Positions 41,940 through 52,029 of a stretch of 64,000 nt of DNA are shown here, one piece after another. This DNA is from Christensenella massiliensis (GTDB lineage Bacteria > Bacillota > Clostridia > Christensenellales > Christensenellaceae). The stretch lies in assembly GCA_900155415.1 (NCBI GenBank), contig LT700187.1, positions 2,496,187-2,560,186 on the forward strand. The letters are read 5' to 3'. How positions within the stretch are numbered: position 1 is the stretch's first letter; each line of letters opens with the position of its first letter. The notes beneath the pieces were generated by a model. That model saw only the letters and a list, made by a program, of their open reading frames with translations. It was not told the origin of the DNA and did no database searches. The position numbers and the translations under genes are program-made.

Positions 41940-42305
41940 ATGCCGGATAGAACACTGCCCCATCATCACAACGAAGAAAAAATGATGAACCGTATGCGTA
42001 CTGAATTGAATAAGGTCGACAATTTTCAGGCGGTCGCCGAAATTTTCAAGCAGCTCGGCGATCCGACCCGTGTCCGTATTTTTTGGCTGCTGTGCCACTG
42101 TGAGGAATGCGTCATTAACATTTCCGCGATGCTGGAAATGTCCAGCCCTGCTGTTTCCCATCATCTCCGGCCCCTTCGCAACAGCGGTCTTGTTGTCAGC
42201 CGGCGCTCGGGAAAGGAAGTCTATTACCGTGCGTCTGATACAGAGCAGAGCCGGCTGCTCCACCAAATGATCGAGCAGGTCATGGCGATCACCTGTCCAA
42301 ACTAA
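41940..42305 (+). CDS. ArsR/SmtB-family metal-responsive repressor
   Basis: A 121-residue winged-helix repressor that should leave DNA when a metal binds. The dimer core has LGDPTRVRIFWLL. The alpha-3 helix has cysteines in CHCEECVINISAML, where ArsR/CadC-type proteins place metal ligands. The recognition helix is SSPAVSHHLRPLRNSGLV, followed by the wing RRSGKEVYYRASD. A His-rich N-terminus (LPHHHNEE) may add ligands. The start at 41940 has AAGGAGG upstream. The divergent ATPase/HMA genes and the two palindromes make zinc, cadmium or lead efflux the probable target. Confidence 0.9.
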   Translation: MPDRTLPHHHNEEKMMNRMRTELNKVDNFQAVAEIFKQLGDPTRVRIFWLLCHCEECVINISAMLEMSSPAVSHHLRPLRNSGLVVSRRSGKEVYYRASDTEQSRLLHQMIEQVMAITCPN

Positions 42306-42434
42306 ACAAGTCAGAAAAACAGTAAAAGCCGTACCTGAGCGGGCTCACATAAAAACCGGTCCGCTCCTTTCATGACCACATCTTCTCTATGCAGAAATCC
42401 AATCATCGCCGGAGCTTGTATTTTTTTGTATTAC

Positions 42435-42474
42435 AAAAGCGGCATGGCGATTCTTTATCCATGCCGCTTTTTAT
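42435..42474. terminator. Bidirectional terminator between the ArsR gene and the ACT gene
   Basis: AAAAGCGGCATGG pairs with CCATGCCGCTTTTT; T runs on both strands. The 130 bases before it hold no gene. Confidence 0.9.
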
Positions 42475-42501
42475 GCTTCTGCTGCGTGTATCTTTTTTGT
42501 T

Positions 42502-42933
42502 TTACAGCTCGGTGAGGGCATCCTGACAAATCGGCCGTATGCCGTTCTTGGTCAGGACCTCTATGGCTTTTTCGTTGTCCTCTACGCGGAATATCATACA
42601 TGCCGTGTCTCTTCTGCGTGTGATAAACGCATAAGTATATTCAAGGTTCACTCCGTTGTCTCCAAGAAGCGTAAGGAGCCTCGTGAGCCCGCCCGGCTCG
42701 TCCGGTATTTCCACTGCGAGGACCGGAGTGATCGAGCAGATATACCCTGCGTCTTTCAGAACACAGGCCGTTTTATACGTATCATCCACAATAACGCGCA
42801 GGATCCCGAAATCCTTGGTGTCGGCAACGGACATTGCCCGCATATCGATCCTGTTTTCATTCAGCACTTTTACGAATTCCGCAAGCTGATTCGGTTTATT
42901 CTCCAAAAAAACGGAAATCTGTTTTACCGTCAT
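42502..42933 (-). CDS. Tandem ACT-domain protein
   Basis: A 143-residue protein with two ACT domains (about 4-68 and 72-138), each with the beta-alpha-beta pattern and glycine turn, for example ENKPNQLAEFVKVLNENRI and DEPGGLTRLLTLLGDNGVN. ACT domains bind amino acids and regulate enzymes. In Clostridia and archaea this protein commonly sits beside phenylacetate-CoA ligase, as here, 18 bases downstream of paaK. It may sense aromatic amino acids for that pathway, which is inference. Confidence 0.88.
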   Translation of the reverse strand: MTVKQISVFLENKPNQLAEFVKVLNENRIDMRAMSVADTKDFGILRVIVDDTYKTACVLKDAGYICSITPVLAVEIPDEPGGLTRLLTLLGDNGVNLEYTYAFITRRRDTACMIFRVEDNEKAIEVLTKNGIRPICQDALTEL

Positions 42934-42951
42934 GCCAATTCCCTCCTCTTT

Positions 42952-44253
42952 TCAATAGAGATTACGTTTATCGATCACGCGTACCGCTTTTCCCTCGCTG
43001 CGTGCGATCGACTTCGGCGCGACAAGCTGTACCTGCGCATAAATACCAAGCATCGCCTTGAGCGCCGCTACCAGCTCTTCCTCACGCTTTGCAGTCTGTG
43101 CGAGCGAATCCGAGAACATCTCCGGCGTCATCTCGACCTGCACCTCCAGCTTATCGCTGTTATGCTCACGGCTGACCGTAATTTGATAGTTGGCCGGATA
43201 TCCTTTGTTGAGAAGTACCGTTTCGATCTGCGACGGGAACACGTTCACGCCCTTAACAATCAGCATATCGTCGCTGCGTCCCATCGGCTTTGTCATTTTT
43301 ACATGCGTTCTCCCGCACGGGCATTTTTCATGACTCAACACGCAGATATCCCGCGTACGGTAACGAATCAGCGGGAACGCCTCTTTTGTAATGCTCGTAA
43401 ATACGAGCTCTCCTTTCTCTCCGTCCGGCAGCACCTCTCCCGTTGCAGGATCGATGATCTCCGCAATAAAGTGGTCCTCGTTGATGTGCATTCCGGTCTG
43501 CGCGCTGCATTCAAAGGATACGCCGGGACCCGATATTTCCGTCAGCCCGTAAATATCATAGGCCTTTATTCCAAGCTTATTCTGAATATCCTGCCGCATT
43601 TCCTCGCTCCAAGCCTCCGCGCCAAAGATACCTGCTTTCAGCTTGATCTGATCCTGCAGCCCGCGTTCACAGACCGTTTCCGCAAGATAAGCGGCATAGG
43701 AAGGCGTACAGCATAAGATGGTAGAGCCTAAATCCACCATAAACTGTATTTGCCGGTCCGTATTTCCCGAAGACATAGGAAGCGTAAGCGAGCCTACCTT
43801 GTGCGAGCCGCCGTTCAGCCCGGGACCTCCGGTAAACAGGCCATATCCATAGCTGACATGCACCACATCGTCCTTTGTTCCCCCTGCCGCCATAATGGCG
43901 CGTGCACAGCAATCGTCCCACAAATCAAGGTCATGCTGCGTATAAAACGCTACGACGCGCCGTCCGGTCGTTCCGCTCGTAGACTGTATACGGACCGCAT
44001 CGGACAGCGGTACGGCAAGCAGACCATAAGGATATGCATCTCTCAGGTCGTCTTTCGTCAGAAACGGAAGCTTGTGCAGATCGTCTATTGATTTGATATC
44101 CGCAGGCGTAACGCCTTTTTCTTCCATCATATTTCTGTAATAAGGTACATGCTCATAAACATGCTTCACCGTATGCACCAAACGCTCGTCCTGCCACTTG
44201 CGTATTTGCTCCCGCGAGGCGCATTCGATCTCCGGTTGATAATAGTGCTCCAT
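42952..44253 (-). CDS. paaK: Phenylacetate-CoA ligase
   Basis: A 433-residue AMP-forming ligase that activates phenylacetate or another aryl acetate with CoA. The AMP-binding P-loop is STSGTTGRRV at residues 91-100. YGLTEISGPGVSFEC marks the adenylate site, and the C-terminal domain has GRSDDMLIVKGVNVFPSQIE. It lacks the long N-terminus of acetyl-CoA synthetase. The likely role is recovery or fermentation of aromatic amino acid products, in line with the ACT gene behind it. Indolepyruvate oxidoreductase genes, often adjacent elsewhere, are absent here. Confidence 0.92.
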   Translation of the reverse strand: MEHYYQPEIECASREQIRKWQDERLVHTVKHVYEHVPYYRNMMEEKGVTPADIKSIDDLHKLPFLTKDDLRDAYPYGLLAVPLSDAVRIQSTSGTTGRRVVAFYTQHDLDLWDDCCARAIMAAGGTKDDVVHVSYGYGLFTGGPGLNGGSHKVGSLTLPMSSGNTDRQIQFMVDLGSTILCCTPSYAAYLAETVCERGLQDQIKLKAGIFGAEAWSEEMRQDIQNKLGIKAYDIYGLTEISGPGVSFECSAQTGMHINEDHFIAEIIDPATGEVLPDGEKGELVFTSITKEAFPLIRYRTRDICVLSHEKCPCGRTHVKMTKPMGRSDDMLIVKGVNVFPSQIETVLLNKGYPANYQITVSREHNSDKLEVQVEMTPEMFSDSLAQTAKREEELVAALKAMLGIYAQVQLVAPKSIARSEGKAVRVIDKRNLY

Positions 44254-44381
44254 TTTATCTCAGCCAATCCTTTCTTTTTCTACAAAAATATCCTCTTCTA
44301 TGATACCATCTCTCTGTTTTTACGAAAAGTTTTTTTTGTCTCGTTTATTCCAATAGACAGTAAAATCTGATCTTTACTCGC

Positions 44382-45575
44382 TTATTTTTTCTGAAGCGCA
44401 GCTAATGCCGCCTGAAGCTGAACGTCCTCCGCCGGCACAAGCGGAGCATCCCGCTCCCGCGGAGGGTCCATTTCTACGGTAATGTCCGGTATCAGTCCGT
44501 TTCCTTGGATCGGATAACCAGCCTTCGTGAAATAAGCCGTTGTCGTAAGCTTTATGACGCTTCCGTCTCCAAGCTGAAAGGTCTCCTGTACGATCCCTTT
44601 TCCAAAGGTAGCCGTTCCAACCAACTCTGCCCAGTCATAATCCCGCATAGCGCTTGCGAACACCTCCGCTGCGCTTGCAGAATTCTCATTCACCAGCACG
44701 GCCGAGGGAACTTCTATTTCATGACCGTCTTCTCCCATATAAGTGCTGCGCGTCGCGCCTTGTTTATCCGCCGTATAGACGATCAGCCCGTCCGGCAGAA
44801 TATAATCCAATATATCGACTGCACTGTTGAGGCTCCCGCCCATATTGCCGCGCACGTCATATATAAGCTGCCGGGCTCCATCCGCAAGCAGACTGTCTGC
44901 AGCTTCTTTAAATTGCTTGACTGTTTCTGCCTCGAACGCTGTGATTTGGATATATCCCGTTTCATCGTCCAGCATCTGATAGAATACAGTCTGCGATACG
45001 ATCGGCTCCCGTATGACCGTAAACGTATATTCTTTGCCATCCGACGGCCGCAGCACCTTCAGAGAAAGCTCACTCCCCTCCGGCCCTATCCCATAGGTTT
45101 CGATCAATTCATTCAGCTCCATCTGTGTAACATCGCTGCCATCCATTTCCAAAAATATATCGCCTGCTTGTACGCCTGCTTTTTCAGCAGGTCCCCCTGT
45201 TTCTACCGTTACGACCGATGTTGCAAGCGTAGCAGGGTCCTGTGCGACCGTGGCTCCGATCCCGCAGTAATTTCCCTCCATCTTGCGTTTATACGCCGCA
45301 TATTCATCCGTATCCATATAATAGGAATATTGATCTCCCAAGCCGGCCAGCATTCCCTGATAAATATAATATTCTTCCCGTTCTGCATCTTCACCGAAAT
45401 AAAAATGCTCGTCTATCAGGGCTTGTATCCTTTCCATCTTGTCAAAGACCGGATACAGATCTATTGTCTTTCCTGTATTTTGTGCCGCACTGCCGGATAT
45501 TGTCGTCACAATAAAAACTGCAGCAAGAAATATAACGCCGCTCACAAAGCCCTTCCAATATCCTCTGCCCGCCAT
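44382..45575 (-). CDS. S41-family carboxyl-terminal processing protease
   Basis: A 397-residue membrane-tethered protease. One N-terminal helix (about 12-30) anchors it outside. A PDZ domain covers about residues 95-180 (GIGATVAQ, AGDIFLEMDGSDVT). The S41 domain has the catalytic pair Ser301 in ENSASAAEVF and Lys326 in TFGKGIVQ. It should trim exported or damaged proteins at their C-termini. The ribosome site is AAAGGAAAGAG. It follows the MATE exporter gene by 92 bases, with no obvious terminator. Confidence 0.93.
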   Translation of the reverse strand: MAGRGYWKGFVSGVIFLAAVFIVTTISGSAAQNTGKTIDLYPVFDKMERIQALIDEHFYFGEDAEREEYYIYQGMLAGLGDQYSYYMDTDEYAAYKRKMEGNYCGIGATVAQDPATLATSVVTVETGGPAEKAGVQAGDIFLEMDGSDVTQMELNELIETYGIGPEGSELSLKVLRPSDGKEYTFTVIREPIVSQTVFYQMLDDETGYIQITAFEAETVKQFKEAADSLLADGARQLIYDVRGNMGGSLNSAVDILDYILPDGLIVYTADKQGATRSTYMGEDGHEIEVPSAVLVNENSASAAEVFASAMRDYDWAELVGTATFGKGIVQETFQLGDGSVIKLTTTAYFTKAGYPIQGNGLIPDITVEMDPPRERDAPLVPAEDVQLQAALAALQKK

Positions 45576-45667
45576 GAACTCTTTCCTTTCTTCGGATATC
45601 CTTTTGCATCTCCCGCCTTATGGCTCTTCCGCCATAGCTCAATGACCCGCCCCAACCGCAGCTCGGT

Positions 45668-47068
45668 TCAGGTTTTGTTGTATGCCGCTGCCATTGTGGC
45701 CCGATATACTTTTTTTCGTATCGTAAAATAGGCAATGAGCGCAGCTGTACCGGTAATGATCCACGAGACCGGATATACGTTCATCAGCGCTTCAAAGCTG
45801 GTGTAATACTGACATACTGTGTATACCCAAACGAGCCGGAATACGCAAGAGCCAAGAATCGTGATAACTGCGGGCGTCATGGAATATCCAAGCCCTCTCA
45901 TTGCCGCGCCGCTGATCTCATAGGTTCCCGTCAAAAACTCAAAAAGCAAAACATGCATCATACGAAAAGCTGCGTATTGGACGACCGCCTCATCTGCCGT
46001 ATAAAAACGGATAAAAAGGTCTTTTCCCAAAACAAAGGTCAAGCTCAGCAGGCCACAAAAGAGCATCCCTGTAAACAGGTTGATCTGAAAGATTTTTTTG
46101 CACCGGTCAAGCCGCATTGCCCCATAGTTCTGACTGGTGAAGGTGACCGTAGCCTGACTAAATGCGCTAATAAGAAAATAGGTGAAATACTCAAAATTCA
46201 GCGCGGCCGCAGAGCCGGCCACTGCATCGGAGCCGAAGCTGTTGACTTCCGCCTGAATAAAGACATTCGCCAACGAAAAAACCATACTTTGGACCCCTGC
46301 CGGAACTCCTATCTTCAAAACGCGCTTCAAAATTTCCTTTTTGATCGAGAGCTTGCGGAAATAAATCCGTATCGGCTCTTTTTCATGCGTCAATATGCGA
46401 AGGATGATACCCGCGCTTACTACATTGGAAATAACGGTGGCAATCGCCACCCCCGCAACGCTCATGTGGAACACAATGACCAACAGCAGATTCAAGCCGG
46501 CGTTGACGACGCCCGCAATGATCAGGCAATATAACGGCCTTTTCGTATCTCCGATACTTCTTAGAATAGCCGAGCCGAAATTATAGACCATAAAAAATGG
46601 CATGCCCAAAAAATAGATCCTCAAATAGAGCACGGCAAGATCTATGATATCCTCCGGCGTACTCATCGCCTCTAATATAGGCCGTGCTATCATAAGGCCT
46701 AAAAAAAGCAAAAAAATTCCGCTGATAAGCGCCACAACAAGCACAGTATGTACTGCGTTTTTGATTTTGTCTTTCTCCTGCTGCCCGATGTAGTTGGCAA
46801 TGACGGCATTGGCCCCCACAGATATCCCAACAAAAAGATTGATCATCAGGCTGATCACGGAACTGTTGCTGCCCACGGCTGCAAGCGCCTGACTGCTTGC
46901 AAACCGCCCTACGACCGCTACGTCTACCGAATTAAATAATTGCTGAAGGATACTGCTTGCCGCCAGCGGCAGGGCAAAAATCAATATCTTTTTAAATAAG
47001 GGGCCGTGCAGCATATCGATCTGCCCCGTGTGCCTGTTTGTCGTTTTCTCCTGTTCCGAAGCTTCCAT
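45668..47068 (-). CDS. MATE-family efflux transporter
   Basis: A 466-residue cation-coupled exporter with twelve predicted membrane helices in two similar halves (MatE, PF01554). The start segment MLHGPLFKKILIFALPLAASSILQQLFNSVD and the AVAALG-like helix are typical of the DinF/NorM group. A hydrophilic N-terminus of about 20 residues precedes the first helix. The substrate is unknown; drugs or metabolites are possible. The leader is about 145 bases and contains a perfect palindrome, described separately. The AGGAG ribosome site precedes the ATG. Confidence 0.9.
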   Translation of the reverse strand: MEASEQEKTTNRHTGQIDMLHGPLFKKILIFALPLAASSILQQLFNSVDVAVVGRFASSQALAAVGSNSSVISLMINLFVGISVGANAVIANYIGQQEKDKIKNAVHTVLVVALISGIFLLFLGLMIARPILEAMSTPEDIIDLAVLYLRIYFLGMPFFMVYNFGSAILRSIGDTKRPLYCLIIAGVVNAGLNLLLVIVFHMSVAGVAIATVISNVVSAGIILRILTHEKEPIRIYFRKLSIKKEILKRVLKIGVPAGVQSMVFSLANVFIQAEVNSFGSDAVAGSAAALNFEYFTYFLISAFSQATVTFTSQNYGAMRLDRCKKIFQINLFTGMLFCGLLSLTFVLGKDLFIRFYTADEAVVQYAAFRMMHVLLFEFLTGTYEISGAAMRGLGYSMTPAVITILGSCVFRLVWVYTVCQYYTSFEALMNVYPVSWIITGTAALIAYFTIRKKVYRATMAAAYNKT

Positions 47069-47195
47069 TATTTTGTTTTCTCCTAAAACGCCGATGCTTT
47101 AACGGAAAAATCGGCAAAAATAACACTCCCGTTCGCAAACCTTCTATATATAATATAGACAGGCGAACAAAAACAATATCTTCGCCGCTGTTCAG

Positions 47196-47248
47196 CCTAT
47201 AGTATAGGTCCTTTTTTACATTATACCCTATTTCCCGCTGCAAGTTAA
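47196..47248 (-). promoter_or_regulatory. Promoter and palindrome before the MATE gene
   Basis: On the minus strand TTAACT (-35), 17 bp and TATAAT (-10, 47220-47225) are followed just past the expected start site by the perfect palindrome CCTATAGTATAGG (47196-47208). The palindrome is a possible operator. An inverted repeat GTTCGC/GCGAAC lies further into the leader. Confidence 0.5.
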
Positions 47249-47285
47249 CTGGTTTTGAGCAGCAGCATCCCTTTCCAGTCTGCAA

Positions 47286-47582
47286 TGATCGTCGTTCGCT
47301 TTTCTAATCTAATACATAATTAAATATATACCTTTGTTCATTCATCAGCAAGCATGTATCGCCGTTTTATTTGATCATCCGGTAATGTAGCATTCTTTCA
47401 TGGCTGCAGATTAGATTATATTTATATTTTTCAGGCTAAGGCCCATATGTTGTTAAGTACACGTTGCTATTTCGCTTTCATTTTGTCCAAGCAGCTGATA
47501 GCCGGAACCAAATGCCGCCCCTTTCAGGACATGCTCCGCCGATATAAGCGCCTTGCTGCAAGGGCCCGAACGGTTCCCAAAT
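47286..47582. other. Intergenic region between the MATE gene and the trp terminator
   Basis: About 300 bases, AT-rich at the MATE end. I see no gene with a good ribosome site. A 49-codon minus-strand frame (47453-47602) looks coding-like in part but begins inside the trp terminator stem, so it may be a remnant. Confidence 0.5.
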
Positions 47583-47633
47583 ATAAAACGCTGCACCGCC
47601 ATCCTGTACAAAGATAAGCATTGCAGCGTTTTG
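47583..47633 (-). terminator. Terminator of the trp operon
   Basis: AAAACGCTGCA pairs with TGCAGCGTTTT around a 26-base loop and is followed by TATATTT on the minus strand, 27 bases after trpA. Confidence 0.75.
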
Positions 47634-47659
47634 TATCACCAGTAAGATAGAGTGCAATG

Positions 47660-48430
47660 TTACCTTATAGCATCTTTCATAGCTTTTACGTACTCCCCTA
47701 CATACTCAGGCGCTTTTTTGCCGTACTTTTCGAGCAGTTTTATGATAGCCGAGCCGACGATGACTCCATCGGAGATATCTGCCAGTCTTTTTGCTTGCTC
47801 GGGCGTGGAGATGCCAAATCCGATCGCGCAAGGCACCCCGGTATTTTCCCTTACTACTTTTATAATAGAGGCAAGATCCGTTTTGATTTCACTTCTTGTT
47901 CCCGTTACGCCAAGACTGGAAACGATATAGAGAAACCCCTCCGCTTCTTTTGCGATCATAGCAATGCGGTTTTCAGACGTCGGCGCTATAAGCGAGATCA
48001 GGTCAACGCCGTACCGCCTGCACAAAGACTGAAATTCCTCCTTCTCTTCAAAGGGAAGATCGGGCAAAATAAGCCCGTCGATCCCGATATCCCGGCAAGT
48101 GGAAATAAACTTTGCCGAACCGTAAGAGAATACCACATTGGCGTAGGTCATGAATACCATCGGCACTTTTAGCCCGCGGCGAAATTCCTTGACCGCAGAA
48201 AAAATTTTATCTGTCGTGATGCCGCCGTTCAGTGCTCTCAGGTTCGCCCCTTGAATAACAGGGCCCTCTGCCGTCGGATCGGAAAACGGAATGCCAAGCT
48301 CGATCAGGTCGGCCCCATTTTCCACAGCGGCACGGACGGCGGCGGCAGTCGTTTCCCAATCGGGGTCGCCGCAGGTGATAAAGGAAATGAATGCCTTTCC
48401 GTTTTCAAAAGCTTTTTTAATATTACTCAT
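47660..48430 (-). CDS. trpA: Tryptophan synthase alpha chain
   Basis: Splits indole-3-glycerol phosphate to indole, passed to TrpB. The 256-residue TIM barrel has the catalytic glutamate Glu44 in [11 protein letters not shown]. The second catalytic acid, usually Asp in LADG, is Glu55 in TAEG, a variant I recall as common in Clostridia. The phosphate loop is near VGSAIIK. The start at 48430 overlaps the end of trpB by 8 bases and has GAGGAGAGG upstream. Last gene of the trp operon. Confidence 0.96.
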   Translation of the reverse strand: MSNIKKAFENGKAFISFITCGDPDWETTAAAVRAAVENGADLIELGIPFSDPTAEGPVIQGANLRALNGGITTDKIFSAVKEFRRGLKVPMVFMTYANVVFSYGSAKFISTCRDIGIDGLILPDLPFEEKEEFQSLCRRYGVDLISLIAPTSENRIAMIAKEAEGFLYIVSSLGVTGTRSEIKTDLASIIKVVRENTGVPCAIGFGISTPEQAKRLADISDGVIVGSAIIKLLEKYGKKAPEYVGEYVKAMKDAIR

Positions 48431-49613
48431 AGATATCCTCTCCTCTGTAGCGTGCAATGGCAGCACAATCCTTTTCGCCCCTGCCGGATAGAGTGATCAC
48501 AATAATTTGGTCTTTCCCCATCTTTGGTGCGATCTTTAAAGCATGTGCAACAGCATGAGCCGATTCGATGGCAGATACGATCCCTTCTGTCTTTGCGAGA
48601 TATTCAAAAGCGCATACCGCCTCCTCATCGGTTATAGGAACATATTCCGCTCGGCCGATATCGTGTAAATGAGCGTGTTCGGGCCCGATCCCCGGATAAT
48701 CAAGACCTGCTGAGATAGAATAAACGGGAGCGATCTGGCCATATTTATCCTGACAGAAATATGACTTCATTCCGTGAAAGATACCTACTCTACCGGTATT
48801 GATAGTCGCGGCGGTCTCGAAGGTGTCAAGCCCCCTTCCCGCCGCCTCGCATCCAATCAGCTTTACGTTTTTCTCTTCGATAAAATGATAAAAGCTGCCG
48901 ATGGCATTGGAGCCGCCGCCTACGCAGGCGATCACCGCATCGGGAAGTCTGCCCTCTTTCTGAACGATCTGTTGCTTGATCTCCTTGGAGATGACCGCCT
49001 GAAAATCACGGACAATGACCGGGAACGGATGAGGCCCCATCACCGATCCGAGGCAATAATGGGTATCAGAAATGCGGGAGGTCCACTCCCGCATCGCCTC
49101 AGATACAGCATCTTTCAATGTGGCTGTTCCTGTTTTTACAGGAATCACTTCTGCCCCCAGCAGACGCATACGGTACACATTAAGAGCCTGACGAACGGTA
49201 TCTTCCTCTCCCATAAAGACGACGCATTCCATATCCATAAGAGCAGCAGCGGTCGCTGTGGCAACGCCGTGCTGACCGGCTCCGGTTTCGGCAATCAATC
49301 TTGTTTTTCCCATCTTTTTTGCAAGAAGTGCTTGTCCGAGAACATTATTGATCTTATGGGCACCGGTATGGTTCAGATCTTCACGCTTGAGATAAATTTT
49401 CGCACCGCCGAGGTCGTTTGTCATTTTTCCGGCAAAATACAGTCTTGACGGCCTGCCTACATATTCGTGAAAGAGCGCTGTGAGTTCCCTGTTGAATTCC
49501 GGATCGTTTTTATAATGACGATACGCTTCCTCCAGTTCAATGACGGCATTCATCAGCGTTTCCGGAATATATTGCCCGCCGTGAATGCCAAAGCGTCCGT
49601 TTGGATTTGTCAT
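48423..49613 (-). CDS. trpB: Tryptophan synthase beta chain (TrpB1)
   Basis: Condenses indole with serine using PLP. The 396-residue protein has the PLP lysine Lys87 in [10 protein letters not shown], the catalytic glutamate in AETGAGQHG and the phosphate loop VGGGSNAIG. This is the classical TrpA-dependent form, distinct from TrpB2 at 24-25.4 kb. It starts 3 bases after trpF, with its ribosome site inside that gene. Confidence 0.97.
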   Translation of the reverse strand: MTNPNGRFGIHGGQYIPETLMNAVIELEEAYRHYKNDPEFNRELTALFHEYVGRPSRLYFAGKMTNDLGGAKIYLKREDLNHTGAHKINNVLGQALLAKKMGKTRLIAETGAGQHGVATATAAALMDMECVVFMGEEDTVRQALNVYRMRLLGAEVIPVKTGTATLKDAVSEAMREWTSRISDTHYCLGSVMGPHPFPVIVRDFQAVISKEIKQQIVQKEGRLPDAVIACVGGGSNAIGSFYHFIEEKNVKLIGCEAAGRGLDTFETAATINTGRVGIFHGMKSYFCQDKYGQIAPVYSISAGLDYPGIGPEHAHLHDIGRAEYVPITDEEAVCAFEYLAKTEGIVSAIESAHAVAHALKIAPKMGKDQIIVITLSGRGEKDCAAIARYRGEDIYE

Positions 49614-49616
49614 GAT

Positions 49617-50219
49617 CTATCTTCCTTTCCTTGCGGCGGCAACGAATGCCGCCATTTTTGTTTTGTCTTTTCGGCCGTTCGTTTCGATACCGGAGCTGAC
49701 GTCGACCGCAAATGGCTTCAATATCCGAACAGCCTTTTCCACATTACAGGGCTCAAGCCCCCCTGCAAGAAAATACGGCCGTTTGATGCTCTGTATCAGA
49801 TTCCAGTCAAATGCCGTTCCCGTTCCAGCGCCGGAATCCAAAAGAATATGGTCGGCAATGCTGCGTTCAGCGTTTATGACATCGCTTGCGTTTCCTATAC
49901 GAAAAGCTTGGATGATCGGCTTATGAGTAAGCCTGCGCAGATGCTTGATATATACTTCGTCTTCATTGCCGTGGAGCTGGGCAATGTCGATAATATTACC
50001 GTTCAACAACCGCGCGACGGTCTGCGGCTTCTCATCTACGAATACGCCTGCCGCCTGAATACCGGGCGCAAGCATTTTTTTTAGTTCTTCCGCTTTTTCA
50101 GACGTCAGATGTCGCTTACTTTTTTGCGCAAACACAAAGCCGATATATTCAGGCTTAAGTTCGTTTGCGGTTTCTATATCGCAGGGGCGGGAAAGGCCGC
50201 AAAGCTTGATTTTTGTCAT
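49617..50219 (-). CDS. trpF: Phosphoribosylanthranilate isomerase
   Basis: Converts N-phosphoribosyl-anthranilate to the ribulose form in tryptophan synthesis. The 200-residue TIM barrel begins KIKLCGLSR with the catalytic cysteine, has QLHGNED and the catalytic aspartate in LLDSGAGTG, and ends FAVDVSSGIETNGRKD. The start overlaps the trpC stop by 4 bases (ATGA). Confidence 0.96.
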   Translation of the reverse strand: MTKIKLCGLSRPCDIETANELKPEYIGFVFAQKSKRHLTSEKAEELKKMLAPGIQAAGVFVDEKPQTVARLLNGNIIDIAQLHGNEDEVYIKHLRRLTHKPIIQAFRIGNASDVINAERSIADHILLDSGAGTGTAFDWNLIQSIKRPYFLAGGLEPCNVEKAVRILKPFAVDVSSGIETNGRKDKTKMAAFVAAARKGR

Positions 50220-50998
50220 GATATGCCCCTCAGCTCGTTCAGCATGGTTTTTTTGTCTGCAGCTCTCATCAGAGCCTCGCCGATCAATACCGCATCGGCA
50301 TCGATCTTACGGAGCTTCCCTATGTCTCCGGCGCTGCCGATCCCGCTTTCAGAAACAAACAACGCATCGTGCCGTATCAGCTTCCGCAGTCTGCGGCTAT
50401 TGTCAGTATCCATGGAAAAATCTTTCAGATCACGATTATTGACGCCGATGATGCGTGCTCCCGCGCTCAGCGCAGCCTGCACTTCATCTTCACTGTGTAC
50501 CTCCACTAAGGCGGAAAGCCCAAGTTCATCGCAAATGCTGATATATTCTTTGATCTGTCCTCCCCTCAGAATAGAACAAATAAGCAGTACCGCTGATGCG
50601 CCAAGCACTTTTGCCCTGTAGATCATATATTCGTCAACCGTAAAATCTTTGCGCAGGCAGGGGATGGAAACGCTGTTGGCGATCTCCCTCAGATATTCGC
50701 CGCTTCCCAAAAACCATTTTGGTTCGGTCAGCACGGAAATACAATCTGCTCCTGCTTCCTCATAATCCCTTGCGATCTGCAGATATGGAAAATCGGGAGC
50801 AATCAACCCTTTGGAGGGGGAAGCTTTCTTGCACTCGCAAATGAATGAGAGGCCCGGCCTTCTCAGCGTATTTTCAAAGCTAAAATTTCCTTTCGGAAGA
50901 GATAAGGCCTGTCGTCTGATCGCCTCCAGCGATACGTTTCTTTTTGCTTGTGCAACGCGTTCACGCGCATGATCTGCAAGCTGTTCAAGAATCGTCAT
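50216..50998 (-). CDS. trpC: Indole-3-glycerol phosphate synthase
   Basis: Closes the pyrrole ring of indole-3-glycerol phosphate. The 260-residue TIM barrel shows [13 protein letters not shown] with the catalytic lysine, [21 protein letters not shown] and [10 protein letters not shown], all standard. It overlaps trpD by 4 bases and trpF by 4 bases, so the genes are translationally coupled. Confidence 0.97.
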   Translation of the reverse strand: MTILEQLADHARERVAQAKRNVSLEAIRRQALSLPKGNFSFENTLRRPGLSFICECKKASPSKGLIAPDFPYLQIARDYEEAGADCISVLTEPKWFLGSGEYLREIANSVSIPCLRKDFTVDEYMIYRAKVLGASAVLLICSILRGGQIKEYISICDELGLSALVEVHSEDEVQAALSAGARIIGVNNRDLKDFSMDTDNSRRLRKLIRHDALFVSESGIGSAGDIGKLRKIDADAVLIGEALMRAADKKTMLNELRGIS

Positions 50999-52026
50999 GC
51001 CCTCACCTCCGGACGGTTGCTGACTTCAATAAATTGATTCAGAGTTTCCATGGCTTTACCGGAATCTATCATTTCAGCAGCAAGAGCAATACCGTCCTTC
51101 ATTCCGCCGGCTTTCCCTCCAATATAAAGCGCCGCTCCGGCATTCATCAATACGGCATTTCTCTTATGGCCCTTTTCCCCGTTTAAAACCGCAAGAGCGA
51201 TCTTCGCATTTTCTTCAGGACTCCCTCCTCTTAAATCCTCCTTCGCGCAGCGTTCAAATCCGAGAGCCTCCGGTGTAATAACATAGGATCTCATCCAACC
51301 GTCGCGGAGTTCGCAGACCGTAGTCGGCGCGCTCAGAGAGAGCTCGTCCAGTTTATCCTGTCCGTAGACCACCATGCCGCGTTTGATCCCGAGATCGATA
51401 AGCACCTGAGCCAATGGTTCAACCAGATAATCGTCATATACGCCGAGAAGCTGCATCGATGGCATTCCGGGATTCGTAAGAGGTCCGAGAATATTAAATA
51501 CAGTGCGAAATCCAAGTTCCTTACGGATAGCTCCCACATATTTCATAGAAGCGTGATATTTTTGTGCAAAAAAGAAGCATATGCCGACCTCGTCCAGAAG
51601 TTCAACGCATCTTGCGGGGCTTTGTTGAATATTTACGCCGAGAGCTTCGAGACAATCTGCTGTTCCACACCGGGAGGAAGCGGCACGGTTGCCGTGTTTC
51701 GCCACTTTCATACCACCGGCTGCCGCTACAAGGGCCGATATCGTGGAAATATTGAAGCTATGCGCATTATCTCCGCCTGTTCCCACAATTTCAAAAAGCT
51801 CCATTCCGGTCTCTACTTTGGTTGCATGTGCTCTCATAGCGGCTGCGCATCCAGCGATCTCGTCCGTAGTCTCGGCCCGGGCGCTCTTAGTAGAAAGAGC
51901 GGCAAGAAAAGCGGCATTCTGTGTAGGCGATGTCTGACCGCTCATGATTTCATTCATAACACCATACGCCTCGTCATAGGTGAGGTCTTTTTTGTTTACA
52001 AGCTTTACAATAGCTTCTCCAATCAT
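50995..52026 (-). CDS. trpD: Anthranilate phosphoribosyltransferase
   Basis: Adds phosphoribose to anthranilate. The 343-residue enzyme has the PRPP motif [15 protein letters not shown], the anthranilate-site [11 protein letters not shown] and the Mg-binding DE pair in KLDELSL. It is a single-domain TrpD, not fused to TrpG. It starts 3 bases after trpG, with AAAGGAGG upstream. Confidence 0.97.
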   Translation of the reverse strand: MIGEAIVKLVNKKDLTYDEAYGVMNEIMSGQTSPTQNAAFLAALSTKSARAETTDEIAGCAAAMRAHATKVETGMELFEIVGTGGDNAHSFNISTISALVAAAGGMKVAKHGNRAASSRCGTADCLEALGVNIQQSPARCVELLDEVGICFFFAQKYHASMKYVGAIRKELGFRTVFNILGPLTNPGMPSMQLLGVYDDYLVEPLAQVLIDLGIKRGMVVYGQDKLDELSLSAPTTVCELRDGWMRSYVITPEALGFERCAKEDLRGGSPEENAKIALAVLNGEKGHKRNAVLMNAGAALYIGGKAGGMKDGIALAAEMIDSGKAMETLNQFIEVSNRPEVRA

Positions 52027-52029
52027 GTT

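Noticed and set aside
44505..45731. 408-residue plus-strand frame
   Set aside because: Antisense to the S41 protease, which has clear catalytic motifs.
47453..47602. 49-residue minus-strand frame with coding-like codon use
   Set aside because: Begins within the trp terminator stem, lacks a convincing ribosome site and matches no family; perhaps a remnant.
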